Shown: positions 45,955 to 55,273, numbered from the stretch's first letter. The stretch: DNA of 64,000 bases from Phocaeicola faecium (GCF_014837055.1 NZ_JACSPQ010000002.1:62001-126000); one strand, 5' to 3'. A program made the numbers and translations. The notes: generated from the letters alone by a model not told the origin.

Positions 45955-48765
45955 TTAGAAACCTAATTCAATACCGAATGTAACCGTTCTTAATGCCGGA
46001 GTTTCAAACGTACACAATCCGTTAACCGGAGTTTCAGGATCTACATACAAGCCGTCCGACTTCCAAGTAAGCAAGTTGCTTGCCGATACAAAGGCTCTCA
46101 GCTTGTTGAATCCCCATTTCCGGGTAATGTTTTCAGGTATGGTGAATCCGAGTGTCAGGTTCTTGATACGCAAATGGTCAGTAGACATCATCCAGCGAGA
46201 AGACTGAACATTTGTATTACCGTATGCAAACTGCGGAAGTTTCGCGTTGTCGCCCGGTTGCTTCCAAGTATCTTCTATCTTATAATATGCCGGTACGTTA
46301 CCTAAATAGTTATACGTACCACCGTTTGATTGCAACCAAGTAGCATAGTCGTACGCATGACCGCCCAATGAATAAGTCAATGTCATGTTGAAATCAATCC
46401 ATTTCCAACGTACATAGTTGCTCAAACCTCCCTGTACTTTCGGTTCAACTTTTCCGATAATAGTCTTGTTGGCTTCAGCATAATTGGTAGTGGTTTCGTT
46501 CGTACCATCGTTTTTATAGAACATTTCTTTACCGGTTTCGGGGTCTACACCTGCATATTCATAAGCATACAGTGAGTAATAAGATTCGCCGATGCGGTGA
46601 ATCAGCGGACCACTGATCATTTCGTTCTGGCTGCCATCCAGTTTTATCAACTCGTTTTTGTTGTGGCTGATATTGAAAGTAGTAGTCCATGTAAAGTTCT
46701 CATTATCGAAGTTGTTTGATTTCAACTCAAATTCAAAACCACGGTTTCTCATAGAACCTACGTTCATCAGTGTGTTGGCATCGCCGTCTCCGTCGATAAT
46801 ACCTACTACTCCGGAAATAGCTTTATCCATCAAAAGGTCTTTTGTATCGCGGTTATACCATTCGAAAGTCAAACTCAAACGATGGAACAACGTCAAGTCA
46901 AGACCTACATTGGTAGCATAGTTCTTTTCCCATTTCATGTTCGGGTTTTCGATGGTTTCTTCGGCTGAACCGGCATTTTTACCATAGTTATATCCGTAAC
47001 CGTACAGTCCCATGTAAGCATAGTAATCGCTGGGCTGCGTACCGTTGACACCGTAAGATACACGAAGTTTAGCGTCTGTAATCACATCTTTTATATCTTC
47101 CATGAATGATTCACCCGAAATTCTCCATGAACCAGAAACAGACCAGAAGTCTCCCCAGCGGCTTTCTCTTGACAAACGTGAACTTCCGTCGCGGCGGTAG
47201 CTTGCGCTAAAGTAGTAACGTCCATCGTAATCATAGTTAAAACGTCCCAAGAACGAAGTCATACGATAACGATTCACAACACTTGCTGCACGAGTGTCTC
47301 CTGCATTATTGATTTCAGGCAAGTATGAAGGATAAGTATTACCGTTTGCATACACATAATCGTAACGGTAATCTTCTGTTTCGAAGCCTAACAAAACATC
47401 GATGTTATGCTTTTGGGCAATAGTTTTATTATAAGTCAACTGAGTCTGTGTGTTCAATTTGCCACGGTTACCCATTACACGTTGGTAAACACCGTTCGAT
47501 GAACGTCCATCGTTAGAACGCGGATCCCACCATACACGCTCGTTGTTTTGGTTGAAGTCGTAGCTGATAACCTCTTTCACATTCAGGTTGTCCCAAATGT
47601 TCCATGTAGCAGCCATTGAACCCAAGAAACGGTTTACGGTACTGCGGTTATAGTTATAGGTTTCTGTTTGTACCGGGTTAGCTCCATTCAGTGCAGGGAA
47701 GTTTGTACTGAAAGAACCATCTTCATTATACGGGAATGTAGAAGGAGATGCAGTCATGGCATAACACATGATGGGGCTGGCATAACTTGTACCTTCATTA
47801 TTTACATTCTGATTAGAGTTGGTAAACATTGCATTGGCTTCCAACGTAATTCTTCCTGCCTTATGCGTTACATTGGCTCTACCTGTGAAACGTTCGTAAC
47901 CTGATACATTAGTAATACCGTCTTGTTTCATGTATGAGAATGAAGAGTAGAAACTCGTTCTGTCGTTACCACCTTGTGCACTGATTTCGTAATTCTGGTG
48001 GAAACCGTTGCGGAACAAAACGTCTTTCCAATCGGTATAGCCCGACCACGGTTCGGCAGCAAATTGGTCAATGTTTGAATCAGCAAAAGCAATTGCGTCA
48101 GCTTCTGTTTCTCCTTGATTCATCGCATAGTTTTTCAAACCCAGATGCAAGATTTCGCGACGGTCAGCTCCGTTCAGAATCGGGCGGTAGTTGATAGCCA
48201 TGTTAGAAAAACCCCAGTCGCTTCTTACATTAAAACGAGTCTTTCCTGCAGCACCCTTCTTGGTCGTGATAACAATCACACCGTTTGCCGCACGCGAACC
48301 GTAAAGTGAAGCAGCCGCAGCATCCTTGATAACCGTCATTGACTCAATGTCATTGCTGTTCAGCGTAGCCATCAAGCTGTTACCAGAGTCGGCATAAGAG
48401 AACTCACTGACGTTGGTATTCAGCATCGGAACTCCATCGATTACATACAGAGGCTCGTTGCTGGCATTGATAGAACCCATACCGCGGATACGGATTGAAG
48501 CAACGGCACCGGGCTGTCCGGAAGTAGAAGTAATCTGCACACCGGAAACCGAACCTGCCAAGCGGTCTTGTACGCTGACAGTCGGTACATCTTCCAATTT
48601 TTCTGTGGTTATGCTTGAAGCAGAACCGGTAAATGAAGATTTCTTAAAGTTACCGTAACCTGTTACCACAACTTCGTCCAACACTTCAGCATCCGACTTC
48701 AGCACAACCTTCACAACCGGCTGAATCTTAACCTCTTGCGATTCCAGTCCGATGAAAGAAATCAC
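45955..48765 (-). CDS. Silent susC cassette 2: TonB-dependent transporter lacking promoter, start and signal peptide
   Basis: Like cassette 1, the frame starts within the 66-bp repeat (to 48783). Only an in-frame GTG (48765) is available, and no leader or promoter lies upstream. The body has LDEVVVTGYGNFKKSSFTGS, plug blocks PLYVIDGVPML and AAAASLYGSRAANGVIVITT, and a barrel ending TFGIELGF. Joined to residues 1-73 of the active gene the product would be about 1009 residues. It is a close paralogue of the active SusC (50636-53701), with differences scattered through the plug and barrel. No internal stops or frameshifts are present, so selection still maintains it. Confidence 0.88.
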   Translation of the reverse strand: MISFIGLESQEVKIQPVVKVVLKSDAEVLDEVVVTGYGNFKKSSFTGSASSITTEKLEDVPTVSVQDRLAGSVSGVQITSTSGQPGAVASIRIRGMGSINASNEPLYVIDGVPMLNTNVSEFSYADSGNSLMATLNSNDIESMTVIKDAAAASLYGSRAANGVIVITTKKGAAGKTRFNVRSDWGFSNMAINYRPILNGADRREILHLGLKNYAMNQGETEADAIAFADSNIDQFAAEPWSGYTDWKDVLFRNGFHQNYEISAQGGNDRTSFYSSFSYMKQDGITNVSGYERFTGRANVTHKAGRITLEANAMFTNSNQNVNNEGTSYASPIMCYAMTASPSTFPYNEDGSFSTNFPALNGANPVQTETYNYNRSTVNRFLGSMAATWNIWDNLNVKEVISYDFNQNNERVWWDPRSNDGRSSNGVYQRVMGNRGKLNTQTQLTYNKTIAQKHNIDVLLGFETEDYRYDYVYANGNTYPSYLPEINNAGDTRAASVVNRYRMTSFLGRFNYDYDGRYYFSASYRRDGSSRLSRESRWGDFWSVSGSWRISGESFMEDIKDVITDAKLRVSYGVNGTQPSDYYAYMGLYGYGYNYGKNAGSAEETIENPNMKWEKNYATNVGLDLTLFHRLSLTFEWYNRDTKDLLMDKAISGVVGIIDGDGDANTLMNVGSMRNRGFEFELKSNNFDNENFTWTTTFNISHNKNELIKLDGSQNEMISGPLIHRIGESYYSLYAYEYAGVDPETGKEMFYKNDGTNETTTNYAEANKTIIGKVEPKVQGGLSNYVRWKWIDFNMTLTYSLGGHAYDYATWLQSNGGTYNYLGNVPAYYKIEDTWKQPGDNAKLPQFAYGNTNVQSSRWMMSTDHLRIKNLTLGFTIPENITRKWGFNKLRAFVSASNLLTWKSDGLYVDPETPVNGLCTFETPALRTVTFGIELGF

Positions 48766-48783
48766 TAAAGTTTCCGCCGAACT
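48718..48783 (-). repeat. Shufflon recombination site 2 (66 bp)
   Basis: Identical to sites 1 and 3 over 66 bases. It is inverted relative to site 3 (50837-50902) and direct relative to site 1. It marks the left end of the shortest invertible segment. Sequence outside the upstream edge (ATTTAAT) is unrelated to the other copies. Confidence 0.9.
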
Positions 48784-48943
48784 ATTAAATATTATAATAT
48801 ATTGTTAATCAGCGTATTACTCTTTATTCGTCAAAGATGTTCTATGCGGCAACCCTAATTCTATAAAACTGAAAGCCCATGTCGGATAAAAAGGTTCTAC
48901 CCAAAGTGTTCTTTGGGCTTCTGAGGATATGTTGACGCCCTCT

Positions 48944-49031
48944 AAAATTCTATGGGAAGCGTTATAAGGTTTTACCGCATGTTTTAACCAAAACAAAGGC
49001 TTGCGTTGACCAAAACATGCGGTAGAATTTT
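48944..49031. repeat. 88-bp intergenic element, copy H
   Basis: The left end is AAAATTCTATGGG and the right end ATGCGGTAGAATTTT. TTTTACCGCATGTTTT and AAACATGCGGTAGAATTT form an internal inverted pair. A further partial unit, AAAAAGGTTCTACCC, lies at 48888-48902. It is within the invertible segment, in the 348-bp gap between site 2 and the recombinase gene, where I see no ORF. Confidence 0.6.
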
Positions 49032-49131
49032 GTGAAACATAAAGTGCTGAAAATCAATCCCTATTTTGAAGGCGGGCGAGGCAAATGATGAAGCTGGAAT
49101 TTATTGATGAAAGATAACATGATTGGCGGAG

Positions 49132-50295
49132 TTAAAACTTACACTGTTTCAGGTCTTTGATGATTGTTCCTGAGAAGATTTCGCTGTAAATTTCTGTTGT
49201 CTTTACACTGCGATGTCCTAACAGCTTTTGAACCGTGGTTATTTGTACACCATTATATATTAATAATGTGGCGTGGGTATGTCGGGCGGTGTGAAAAGAA
49301 AAATGTTTGTTTAACTTTGCCAATACTTTTATTCTTTTCAGCTCACGGTTGACGGTAGAGTTGAGCGGTAGCGAAAAAAATGATTTCAAATCAGACTTAT
49401 AACGGTCTAATATAGTGAGCGCTTTCCCGTGGAAAAGCAAATAAAGAGGAAGGCTGATTTTAACTCCCGTTTTTTGTGAACGGAAACTAAGCCATTGACA
49501 TCCGTCTACTGTAATGAGGTTTTGAGCCGTCAGCCGGACAAAATCAGAGTAGCGCAATCCACTGTAACAACAAAATAAAAAAGCATCAAGCGTATGCTGT
49601 AAGTGCGCGTCGTGGCTCGGTAAGGTCAACGTTTCTAACTGCTTGACTTCCGACGGAAGCAAAAAAACATGTTTGCCTTGTGTTGTTTTTATCCGATAAT
49701 TCTGAAAAGGATACGTATCGTAGCTTAAATACCCCTGACGAATTGCCTCGTTGGTTATCGTACGCAAATGTTTCATGTGTTTGGCTATCGTGTTGACCTG
49801 ATACCGACGGCTAATCATGAAACTTTCAAACTCAAGCAAAAAATTATAGGTCAGGTCGTGAAAACTGAGCGACGGACGGAACGCCTGCAAGATGTCGAGC
49901 GTGGTTTTCATGTTGTTTTTGGTACTGTCTTTGCGCAATGATTGTTCTACCCATTTTCTACTGAACGCCAAAACTCCCGTTGCTTTTTGTTCGTTTTTCG
50001 TCATTTCGCTTTTCAACAGTGCCAGTGAAATCGGTTTTCCTTGTTTCCAGCAGTTTAATTCTTTTGCCTGAAGACTTAATATAAACTCATCAAGCATTCG
50101 GTTCAATTCTTCTTCTTGCGGGTGTGAAACAATTTGTCCGTGTTTTGCGTCCCATTGTCGGGGAAATATATATAAATGTGTCGAAAAGTAAATCTTCTTT
50201 TTCTCCAGATATGCTTCCACCTGAATCAATGCTTTGCCTTCTTTGTTTAACTTTTTTTTGCGGTTGTACACCAGTCGGTAATTAATCTTTCTCAT
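49132..50295 (-). CDS. Tyrosine recombinase, probable shufflon invertase
   Basis: The 387-residue product has a Bacteroidetes-type arm-binding N-terminal region (about 1-100) and a SAM-like core-binding domain (about 105-200). The catalytic domain follows. The full catalytic set is visible: Arg248 (SGLRYSD), Lys275, His335 and Arg338 (HTARH), His361 (LLGHRS) and Tyr370 (TTEIYSEI). It makes and reseals DNA at paired sites. The gene is inside the invertible segment, divergent from the active susC, with 340 bp between starts. No other recombinase or phage gene is near. That makes inversion of the 66-bp sites its likely job (inference). Confidence 0.9.
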   Translation of the reverse strand: MRKINYRLVYNRKKKLNKEGKALIQVEAYLEKKKIYFSTHLYIFPRQWDAKHGQIVSHPQEEELNRMLDEFILSLQAKELNCWKQGKPISLALLKSEMTKNEQKATGVLAFSRKWVEQSLRKDSTKNNMKTTLDILQAFRPSLSFHDLTYNFLLEFESFMISRRYQVNTIAKHMKHLRTITNEAIRQGYLSYDTYPFQNYRIKTTQGKHVFLLPSEVKQLETLTLPSHDAHLQHTLDAFLFCCYSGLRYSDFVRLTAQNLITVDGCQWLSFRSQKTGVKISLPLYLLFHGKALTILDRYKSDLKSFFSLPLNSTVNRELKRIKVLAKLNKHFSFHTARHTHATLLIYNGVQITTVQKLLGHRSVKTTEIYSEIFSGTIIKDLKQCKF

Positions 50296-50635
50296 ACGTT
50301 TGTTTTTTAATGAAATACAATAAAAAATAGGTTTCAGTTAATAAAAAAGGATTAACAGCCGTTGCTTAGTAATAAATTAAAATTATAAAGACCTTACAAA
50401 ATATTTACCTTTTATAACACAGTTCGGAATGATACTTTCTAACAAAAAAATAAGTATTTTACGAAAAAATATTCATTTGAAATTCATTTTATCGAGGTAA
50501 AAGTGTTAAAAAGCAACTTTTTTGGGTATAATACTTGAATAATCGTAAAAAATAAAAATTTTATCATTATCTTTGCGCCTTGTTAGAGTGAATGAAAATT
50601 TATTAATGTAAAGTTAAACTTTAAGAGAGATTTTT
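50296..50635. other. Divergent regulatory region of recombinase and active susC
   Basis: This 340-bp, very AT-rich gap contains the only plausible susC promoter in the shufflon. Poly-A/T tracts near 50440-50560 may bend DNA. I see no ORF and no second inverted pair that would flip the promoter alone. Confidence 0.5.
50568..50575 (+). promoter_or_regulatory. Candidate -7 box driving the expressed susC
   Basis: TATCTTTG lies 60 bp upstream of the susC ATG and fits the Bacteroides -7 consensus exactly. No TTTG is found 18-21 bp upstream, so the promoter may need an activator. Confidence 0.5.
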
Positions 50636-53600
50636 ATGAAAAGAAAATTGATGCTGTTAATGACCTGTCTATTCATAGGCATAGGTCTGGTAAACGCTCA
50701 GGTTTCTAAGGTGACAGGTAATGTCACTTCGGACGAAGACGGTTTACCCGTTGTGGGCGCATCAGTGTTGGTAAAAGGAACCACTGTAGGTACAGTTACC
50801 GACATTGACGGTAATTTTACGTTGAGCAATGTGCCAAGTTCGGCGGAAACTTTAGTGATTTCTTTCATCGGACTGGAATCGCAAGAGGTTAAGATTCAGC
50901 CGGTAGTGAAAGTGGTGTTGCACTCTGATTCTGAAGTGTTGGATGAAGTTATCGTAACGGGATATGGTACTTTTAAAAAGTCTTCATTTACAGGAGCTGC
51001 TTCAACTATGTCACCCGATAAACTGAAAGATGTTCCTACCGTGTCTATGGAGGATAAGTTGGCGGGTTCTATCCCCGGTGTGCAAATTAGTTCTTTCTCC
51101 GGTGCTCCGGGAGCTACTACTTCTATTCGTATTCGCGGTATGGGGTCTATGAATGCAGGTAATGACCCGTTGTATGTAATTGATGGAACTCCAATGTTAT
51201 CTGGTAACATAAGTGGGTTTAATGATCCTGCTACCGGAGGTGGATATAATAGTACAGGTACAAATATATTGTCTACTTTGAATAGTAACGATATTGAGTC
51301 TATTACGGTTATTAAGGATGCTGCGGCTGCCTCCCTTTATGGTTCGCGTGCGGCAAACGGTGTGATTGTCATTACTACCAAGAAAGGTGCTGCCGGAAAA
51401 ACACAGTTTAATTTCCGTAGCGACTGGGGTTTCTCTAACATGGCTATCAATTATCGTCCGGTTTTGGATGGAGATGCACGCCGTGAGTTGATTAAGACTG
51501 GCCTGAAAAATTATGCTATTGATGAAATGGGCGAAAGTGAAGCAGGAGCTTTGGCTTATGCGGAAGACAATATAGACAAGTATGCAGCTAAGCCGGCAAA
51601 CGGATGGACGAACTGGAAAGATATTTTGTTTAAGAACGGTAGCCATCAGAATTATGAGATCAACGCTCAGGGTGGCAATGAAAAAACAAAATTTTATTCT
51701 TCATTGGCTTATACTAAGCAGGAAGGTATCACAATGAATGCCGGATTGGAACGCTTTACAGGTACTGCCAATGTGACTCATGAAAGCGGACGTATCCGTC
51801 TGGAGGCTTCTACCTTGTTTTCTCGTGTAAACCAAGATCAGGAAACTGAAGGTGCGGCTTTTGCCAGCCCGATTATGTCGTATGCATGGACGGCTTCTCC
51901 GTCGATGACGGTTTATGATGAGGAAGGGAATTTCAGTACGAACTTTCCGTTGACCAATGGGGCTAACCCGGTTCAGTCTGCTACATATAACTATGACCGC
52001 AGTAAGATTACACGTTCATTTAATACGATTGCTGCTACGTGGACTATTTGGGATGCATTGAAATTGCGTGAGAAGATTTCATTCGATTATACTAATATTA
52101 TACAAGATGTTTGGTGGGACCCGCGTTCTAATGATGGGCGTTCTTCTAATGGTGTAATGCAGCGTTATACAGGATATAATGAAACGCTGAATACACAGAC
52201 TCAGTTGACTTACGTGAAGACATTTGCTCAAAAGCATAACTTGGATGTTTTGTTGGGATTTGAAACCGAGGATTACAAAACAGGTTATACTTATGCTTCG
52301 GGTCAACAATTCCCCGGACTGTTGAACGAGTTGATCAATGCCGGAGAAACTTCAGCTGAGACTTATGCACAGTCTTCACGATTGACCTCTTATTTGGGAC
52401 GTATTGACTATAATTTCGACCATCGCTACTATATCGGTGGAAGTTTCCGTCGTGACGGAAGTTCTCGTTTGGCTAAAGACAACCGTTGGGGTAACTTCTG
52501 GTCGGTTTCAGGCTCATGGAGATTTATGCAAGAATCTTTCATGGAGTCATTGCGCGATGTCATTACCGATGGTAAACTGCGTGTGTCTTACGGTGTGAAC
52601 GGTACGCAGCCCAGCGATTATTATGCTTATATGAACTTATATAAGTATGGTCAGAAATATAATAATCAATCGGGTATGGGTATTATTGGTGTAGGTAATC
52701 CTAATTTGAAGTGGGAAAAGAACAAAGCGTTTAATATCGGTTTGGATTTGACTCTATTCGAACGCCTTTCTTTGACTTTGGATTATTATAACCGTACAAC
52801 CAGCGATTTGCTGATGAACATGCCGATTTCGTTTGTTCCCGGTTATTATGAAGATACTAATTATTCAGCTGCTATGTTGCAGAATATAGGTTCGTTGAGA
52901 AATAGCGGTGTTGAATTTAGCATTTCTTCTACCAATATTCAGACTAAAGATTTTATGTGGACTACATCGTTGAATTTGGGACACAATAAAAATAAAGTTG
53001 TGAAGTTGGATGGTGTACAAACTGAAACAATTGATGCCGTAAATCCGGTTTTGATTCATCGAGTGGGTGAGCCTTACTATTCTTATTATATGTATGAATA
53101 TGCCGGCGTAGATCCTCAAACCGGTAATGAAATGTATTATAAGAACGGTGGTACGAACGAAACCACTACCAATGTGGCAGAAGCAAAACAAGTCATCGTA
53201 GCTCATCACGACCCGAAAGTAGAAGGAGGTTTGACTAACTACCTGAAGTGGAAGTTTATCGATTTCAACTTGACGTTGACTTATTCTATCGGTGGAAACG
53301 CATACGATTATGCTACTTGGTTGCATGATAACGGCGGTTCTAATACTTCGCAGGGTTCAATTCCTGATTACTATAAACTGGAGGACATGTGGCAGCAGCC
53401 GGGGGATAATGCAAAACTTCCGAAATTCAAGTACGGGAATACACGAGTTAATTCTTCACGTTGGTTGATGCCTACCGATTATTTGCGTGTTAAAAACTTG
53501 TCACTTGGTTTTAACGTGCCGGAAAACTACCTCACAAAGTTAGGATTCAATAAAGCTCGTATTTATTTCTCAGCAAGTAATTTGCTGACGTGGAAATCGA

Positions 53601-53701
53601 AAGACTTGTATGTAGACCCGGAAATGCCTGTTGACGGATTGTGTACTTTCGAAACTCCAGCCTTGAGAACTTATACATTTGGTATTGAAATCGGTTTTTA
53701 A
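50636..53701 (+). CDS. Expressed SusC/RagA TonB-dependent transporter of the shufflon (cassette 3)
   Basis: The 1021-residue product has a signal peptide (1-21, ending GLVNA). The regulatory-like domain at about 25-95 has VTGNVTSDEDGLPVVGASVL and DIDGNFTLSNVPSSAET. The junction LDEVIVTGYG, plug blocks PLYVIDGTPML and AAAASLYGSRAANGVIVITT, and a barrel ending TFGIEIGF follow. Codons 68-89 are the 66-bp recombination site. It is the only one of the three susC genes with a start, leader and promoter, so it is the one expressed in this assembled orientation. It should form an outer-membrane complex with the SusD encoded 12 bp downstream. The substrate is unknown. Confidence 0.94.
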   Translation: MKRKLMLLMTCLFIGIGLVNAQVSKVTGNVTSDEDGLPVVGASVLVKGTTVGTVTDIDGNFTLSNVPSSAETLVISFIGLESQEVKIQPVVKVVLHSDSEVLDEVIVTGYGTFKKSSFTGAASTMSPDKLKDVPTVSMEDKLAGSIPGVQISSFSGAPGATTSIRIRGMGSMNAGNDPLYVIDGTPMLSGNISGFNDPATGGGYNSTGTNILSTLNSNDIESITVIKDAAAASLYGSRAANGVIVITTKKGAAGKTQFNFRSDWGFSNMAINYRPVLDGDARRELIKTGLKNYAIDEMGESEAGALAYAEDNIDKYAAKPANGWTNWKDILFKNGSHQNYEINAQGGNEKTKFYSSLAYTKQEGITMNAGLERFTGTANVTHESGRIRLEASTLFSRVNQDQETEGAAFASPIMSYAWTASPSMTVYDEEGNFSTNFPLTNGANPVQSATYNYDRSKITRSFNTIAATWTIWDALKLREKISFDYTNIIQDVWWDPRSNDGRSSNGVMQRYTGYNETLNTQTQLTYVKTFAQKHNLDVLLGFETEDYKTGYTYASGQQFPGLLNELINAGETSAETYAQSSRLTSYLGRIDYNFDHRYYIGGSFRRDGSSRLAKDNRWGNFWSVSGSWRFMQESFMESLRDVITDGKLRVSYGVNGTQPSDYYAYMNLYKYGQKYNNQSGMGIIGVGNPNLKWEKNKAFNIGLDLTLFERLSLTLDYYNRTTSDLLMNMPISFVPGYYEDTNYSAAMLQNIGSLRNSGVEFSISSTNIQTKDFMWTTSLNLGHNKNKVVKLDGVQTETIDAVNPVLIHRVGEPYYSYYMYEYAGVDPQTGNEMYYKNGGTNETTTNVAEAKQVIVAHHDPKVEGGLTNYLKWKFIDFNLTLTYSIGGNAYDYATWLHDNGGSNTSQGSIPDYYKLEDMWQQPGDNAKLPKFKYGNTRVNSSRWLMPTDYLRVKNLSLGFNVPENYLTKLGFNKARIYFSASNLLTWKSKDLYVDPEMPVDGLCTFETPALRTYTFGIEIGF
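50837..50902 (+). repeat. Shufflon recombination site 3 (66 bp), in the expressed susC
   Basis: This is an exact copy of sites 1 and 2 in the opposite orientation. It starts precisely at a codon boundary and covers codons 68-89. Recombination anywhere within it preserves the reading frame in all three bodies. Confidence 0.9.
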
Positions 53702-53713
53702 TGAACACTAATT

Positions 53714-55210
53714 ATGATAAAGTTAATATATAAAACATTAGCATTCAGCCTCGTGCTGACAGGTATGACTTCATGCGCAGGCGATTGGTTGGATCGGACT
53801 CCGGTAGACGGAGTTGAGGATACGGAGGCTATCAAGTCGAGTTCAGACCTGAATACGGCACGTATCGGCATGTATCAAATATTGAAAGGTTCGTCTACGT
53901 TCCCTGATTACTACGGTGCACGTATGTTTTATTACGGTGATGTGCGTGGTGAGGATATGCAGAACGAAGCATCGGGTTCTCGAACTAAAACTTGTTATGA
54001 TTTTACTTACTCTACAGCGAATAATGCCCCGAATATGTGGCAGGTGCCTTATTTAGTCATTGGACGAGCAAACCGTGTGATTGCTGCTGCCGAAGCAGGC
54101 GGTCTGTCTGACCAAGAAACGGCTCAAGCTATCATTTCACAATATGCAGCAGAAGCGAGGGTAGTACGTGCGTTGGCACATTTCGATTTGGTAAGGATTT
54201 ACGGAAAGACTTATACAGCCGATGATGGAGCTTCTTTGGGAGTTCCAGTGGTAACTTCAGTAATAGATGCGGAAGAGAAACTACCTCGAAACACTGTTGC
54301 CGAGGTATATAGGCAAGTTATTACCGATTTAACGGATGCCATTAATTCGGGGGCATTGTCTACCGATGCTTCATCAAATGTTTATATGAATGTATGGGCA
54401 GCAAAGGCGTTATTGGCAAGAGTGTATCTCACAATGGGCGAAAATGAAAATGCGTTGGCTGTAGCAGAAGATGTGATTAAAAACTCATCTTATACATTGT
54501 GGAGCAATGCTGAATATGCAGGAGCATGGCAGGAAACAAGTTCCGCCCACGGCAAAGAAATCTTGTTCGAGTTTGCTATCACGAACTCTACCGACTGGAC
54601 TGACCGTGAAGGCATCGCTTATCTGTATAGCGAGGATGGCTATGCCGATGCAATCGTTACCAAAAAATTTCTTGATTTGCTAAATGAAGACCCTGATGAT
54701 GTGCGTCACAGTATTTTGGTTGCACCGGTAAAGGCCGATTTTATTGATAAGTATAAAACAAATCCGGTCTTTATGATTAAGTTTGGGGATACGAACTCTC
54801 AAGATACGGATATCCGTTACAACAATATTCCGTTGTTCCGCTTGTCTGAAGTTTATCTGAATGCTGCCGAAGCTGCTGTTAAAGGAGGAGAGCAAGACAA
54901 GGCATATACATATTTGGATGCCATTGTCAACCGTGCGAACCCTACCAAACATGCTGCTTCTCCGGTAACATTGGAGGCTATATTGAAAGAACGTCGTAAA
55001 GAGTTGGTAGGAGAGGGACATCGTTTCTTCGACGCTATGCGTAATAACGAGACGATAGTACGTTATATATCTACAGCTGATCAAGGCTGGCAGCAAGCGT
55101 TAACCGAAGAAGCGCGTAGTTTTAATCGTGATTTTTATAAAACGTTACTTCCCGTTCCCGAATACGAAATGAATGCTAACCCTGAAATGAAACAAAATCC
55201 GGGTTACTGA
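53714..55210 (+). CDS. SusD/RagB lipoprotein paired with the expressed susC
   Basis: The 498-residue product has a lipoprotein signal ending GMTSCAGDW. It carries YYGARMFYYGDVRGEDMQ near 68-85, AEARVVRALAHFDLVRIYG near 145-163 and KERRKELVGEGHRFFD, then AMRNNETIVRY near the end. It is a paralogue of the cassette-2 SusD. It lies 12 bp after susC and is followed by a terminator, so this pair forms a two-gene unit. No glycosidase follows, unlike a typical polysaccharide locus. Confidence 0.92.
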   Translation: MIKLIYKTLAFSLVLTGMTSCAGDWLDRTPVDGVEDTEAIKSSSDLNTARIGMYQILKGSSTFPDYYGARMFYYGDVRGEDMQNEASGSRTKTCYDFTYSTANNAPNMWQVPYLVIGRANRVIAAAEAGGLSDQETAQAIISQYAAEARVVRALAHFDLVRIYGKTYTADDGASLGVPVVTSVIDAEEKLPRNTVAEVYRQVITDLTDAINSGALSTDASSNVYMNVWAAKALLARVYLTMGENENALAVAEDVIKNSSYTLWSNAEYAGAWQETSSAHGKEILFEFAITNSTDWTDREGIAYLYSEDGYADAIVTKKFLDLLNEDPDDVRHSILVAPVKADFIDKYKTNPVFMIKFGDTNSQDTDIRYNNIPLFRLSEVYLNAAEAAVKGGEQDKAYTYLDAIVNRANPTKHAASPVTLEAILKERRKELVGEGHRFFDAMRNNETIVRYISTADQGWQQALTEEARSFNRDFYKTLLPVPEYEMNANPEMKQNPGY

Positions 55211-55273
55211 TTTGTTTCATCAGACAATGAATAATAACAGAGAATATTTCGGTTTAAGCCTGAAAGTAACTAA

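Larger units (their letters stand above)
48718..50902. mobile_element. Predicted invertible DNA segment carrying recombinase, promoter and susC leader
   Basis: The inverted 66-bp sites at 48718-48783 and 50837-50902 flank about 2.05 kb. This holds the tyrosine recombinase gene, the only visible susC promoter and the first 67 codons of the active susC. Inversion would disconnect the cassette-3 body and place the same leader in frame with the cassette-2 body. Using site 1 instead would invert about 7 kb, including cassette 2. Confidence 0.85.

Noticed and set aside
49132..50295. Tyrosine recombinase as an integrase of a prophage or conjugative element
   Set aside because: No phage, conjugation or attachment-site features flank it, no tRNA is near, and it lies between inverted susC repeats.
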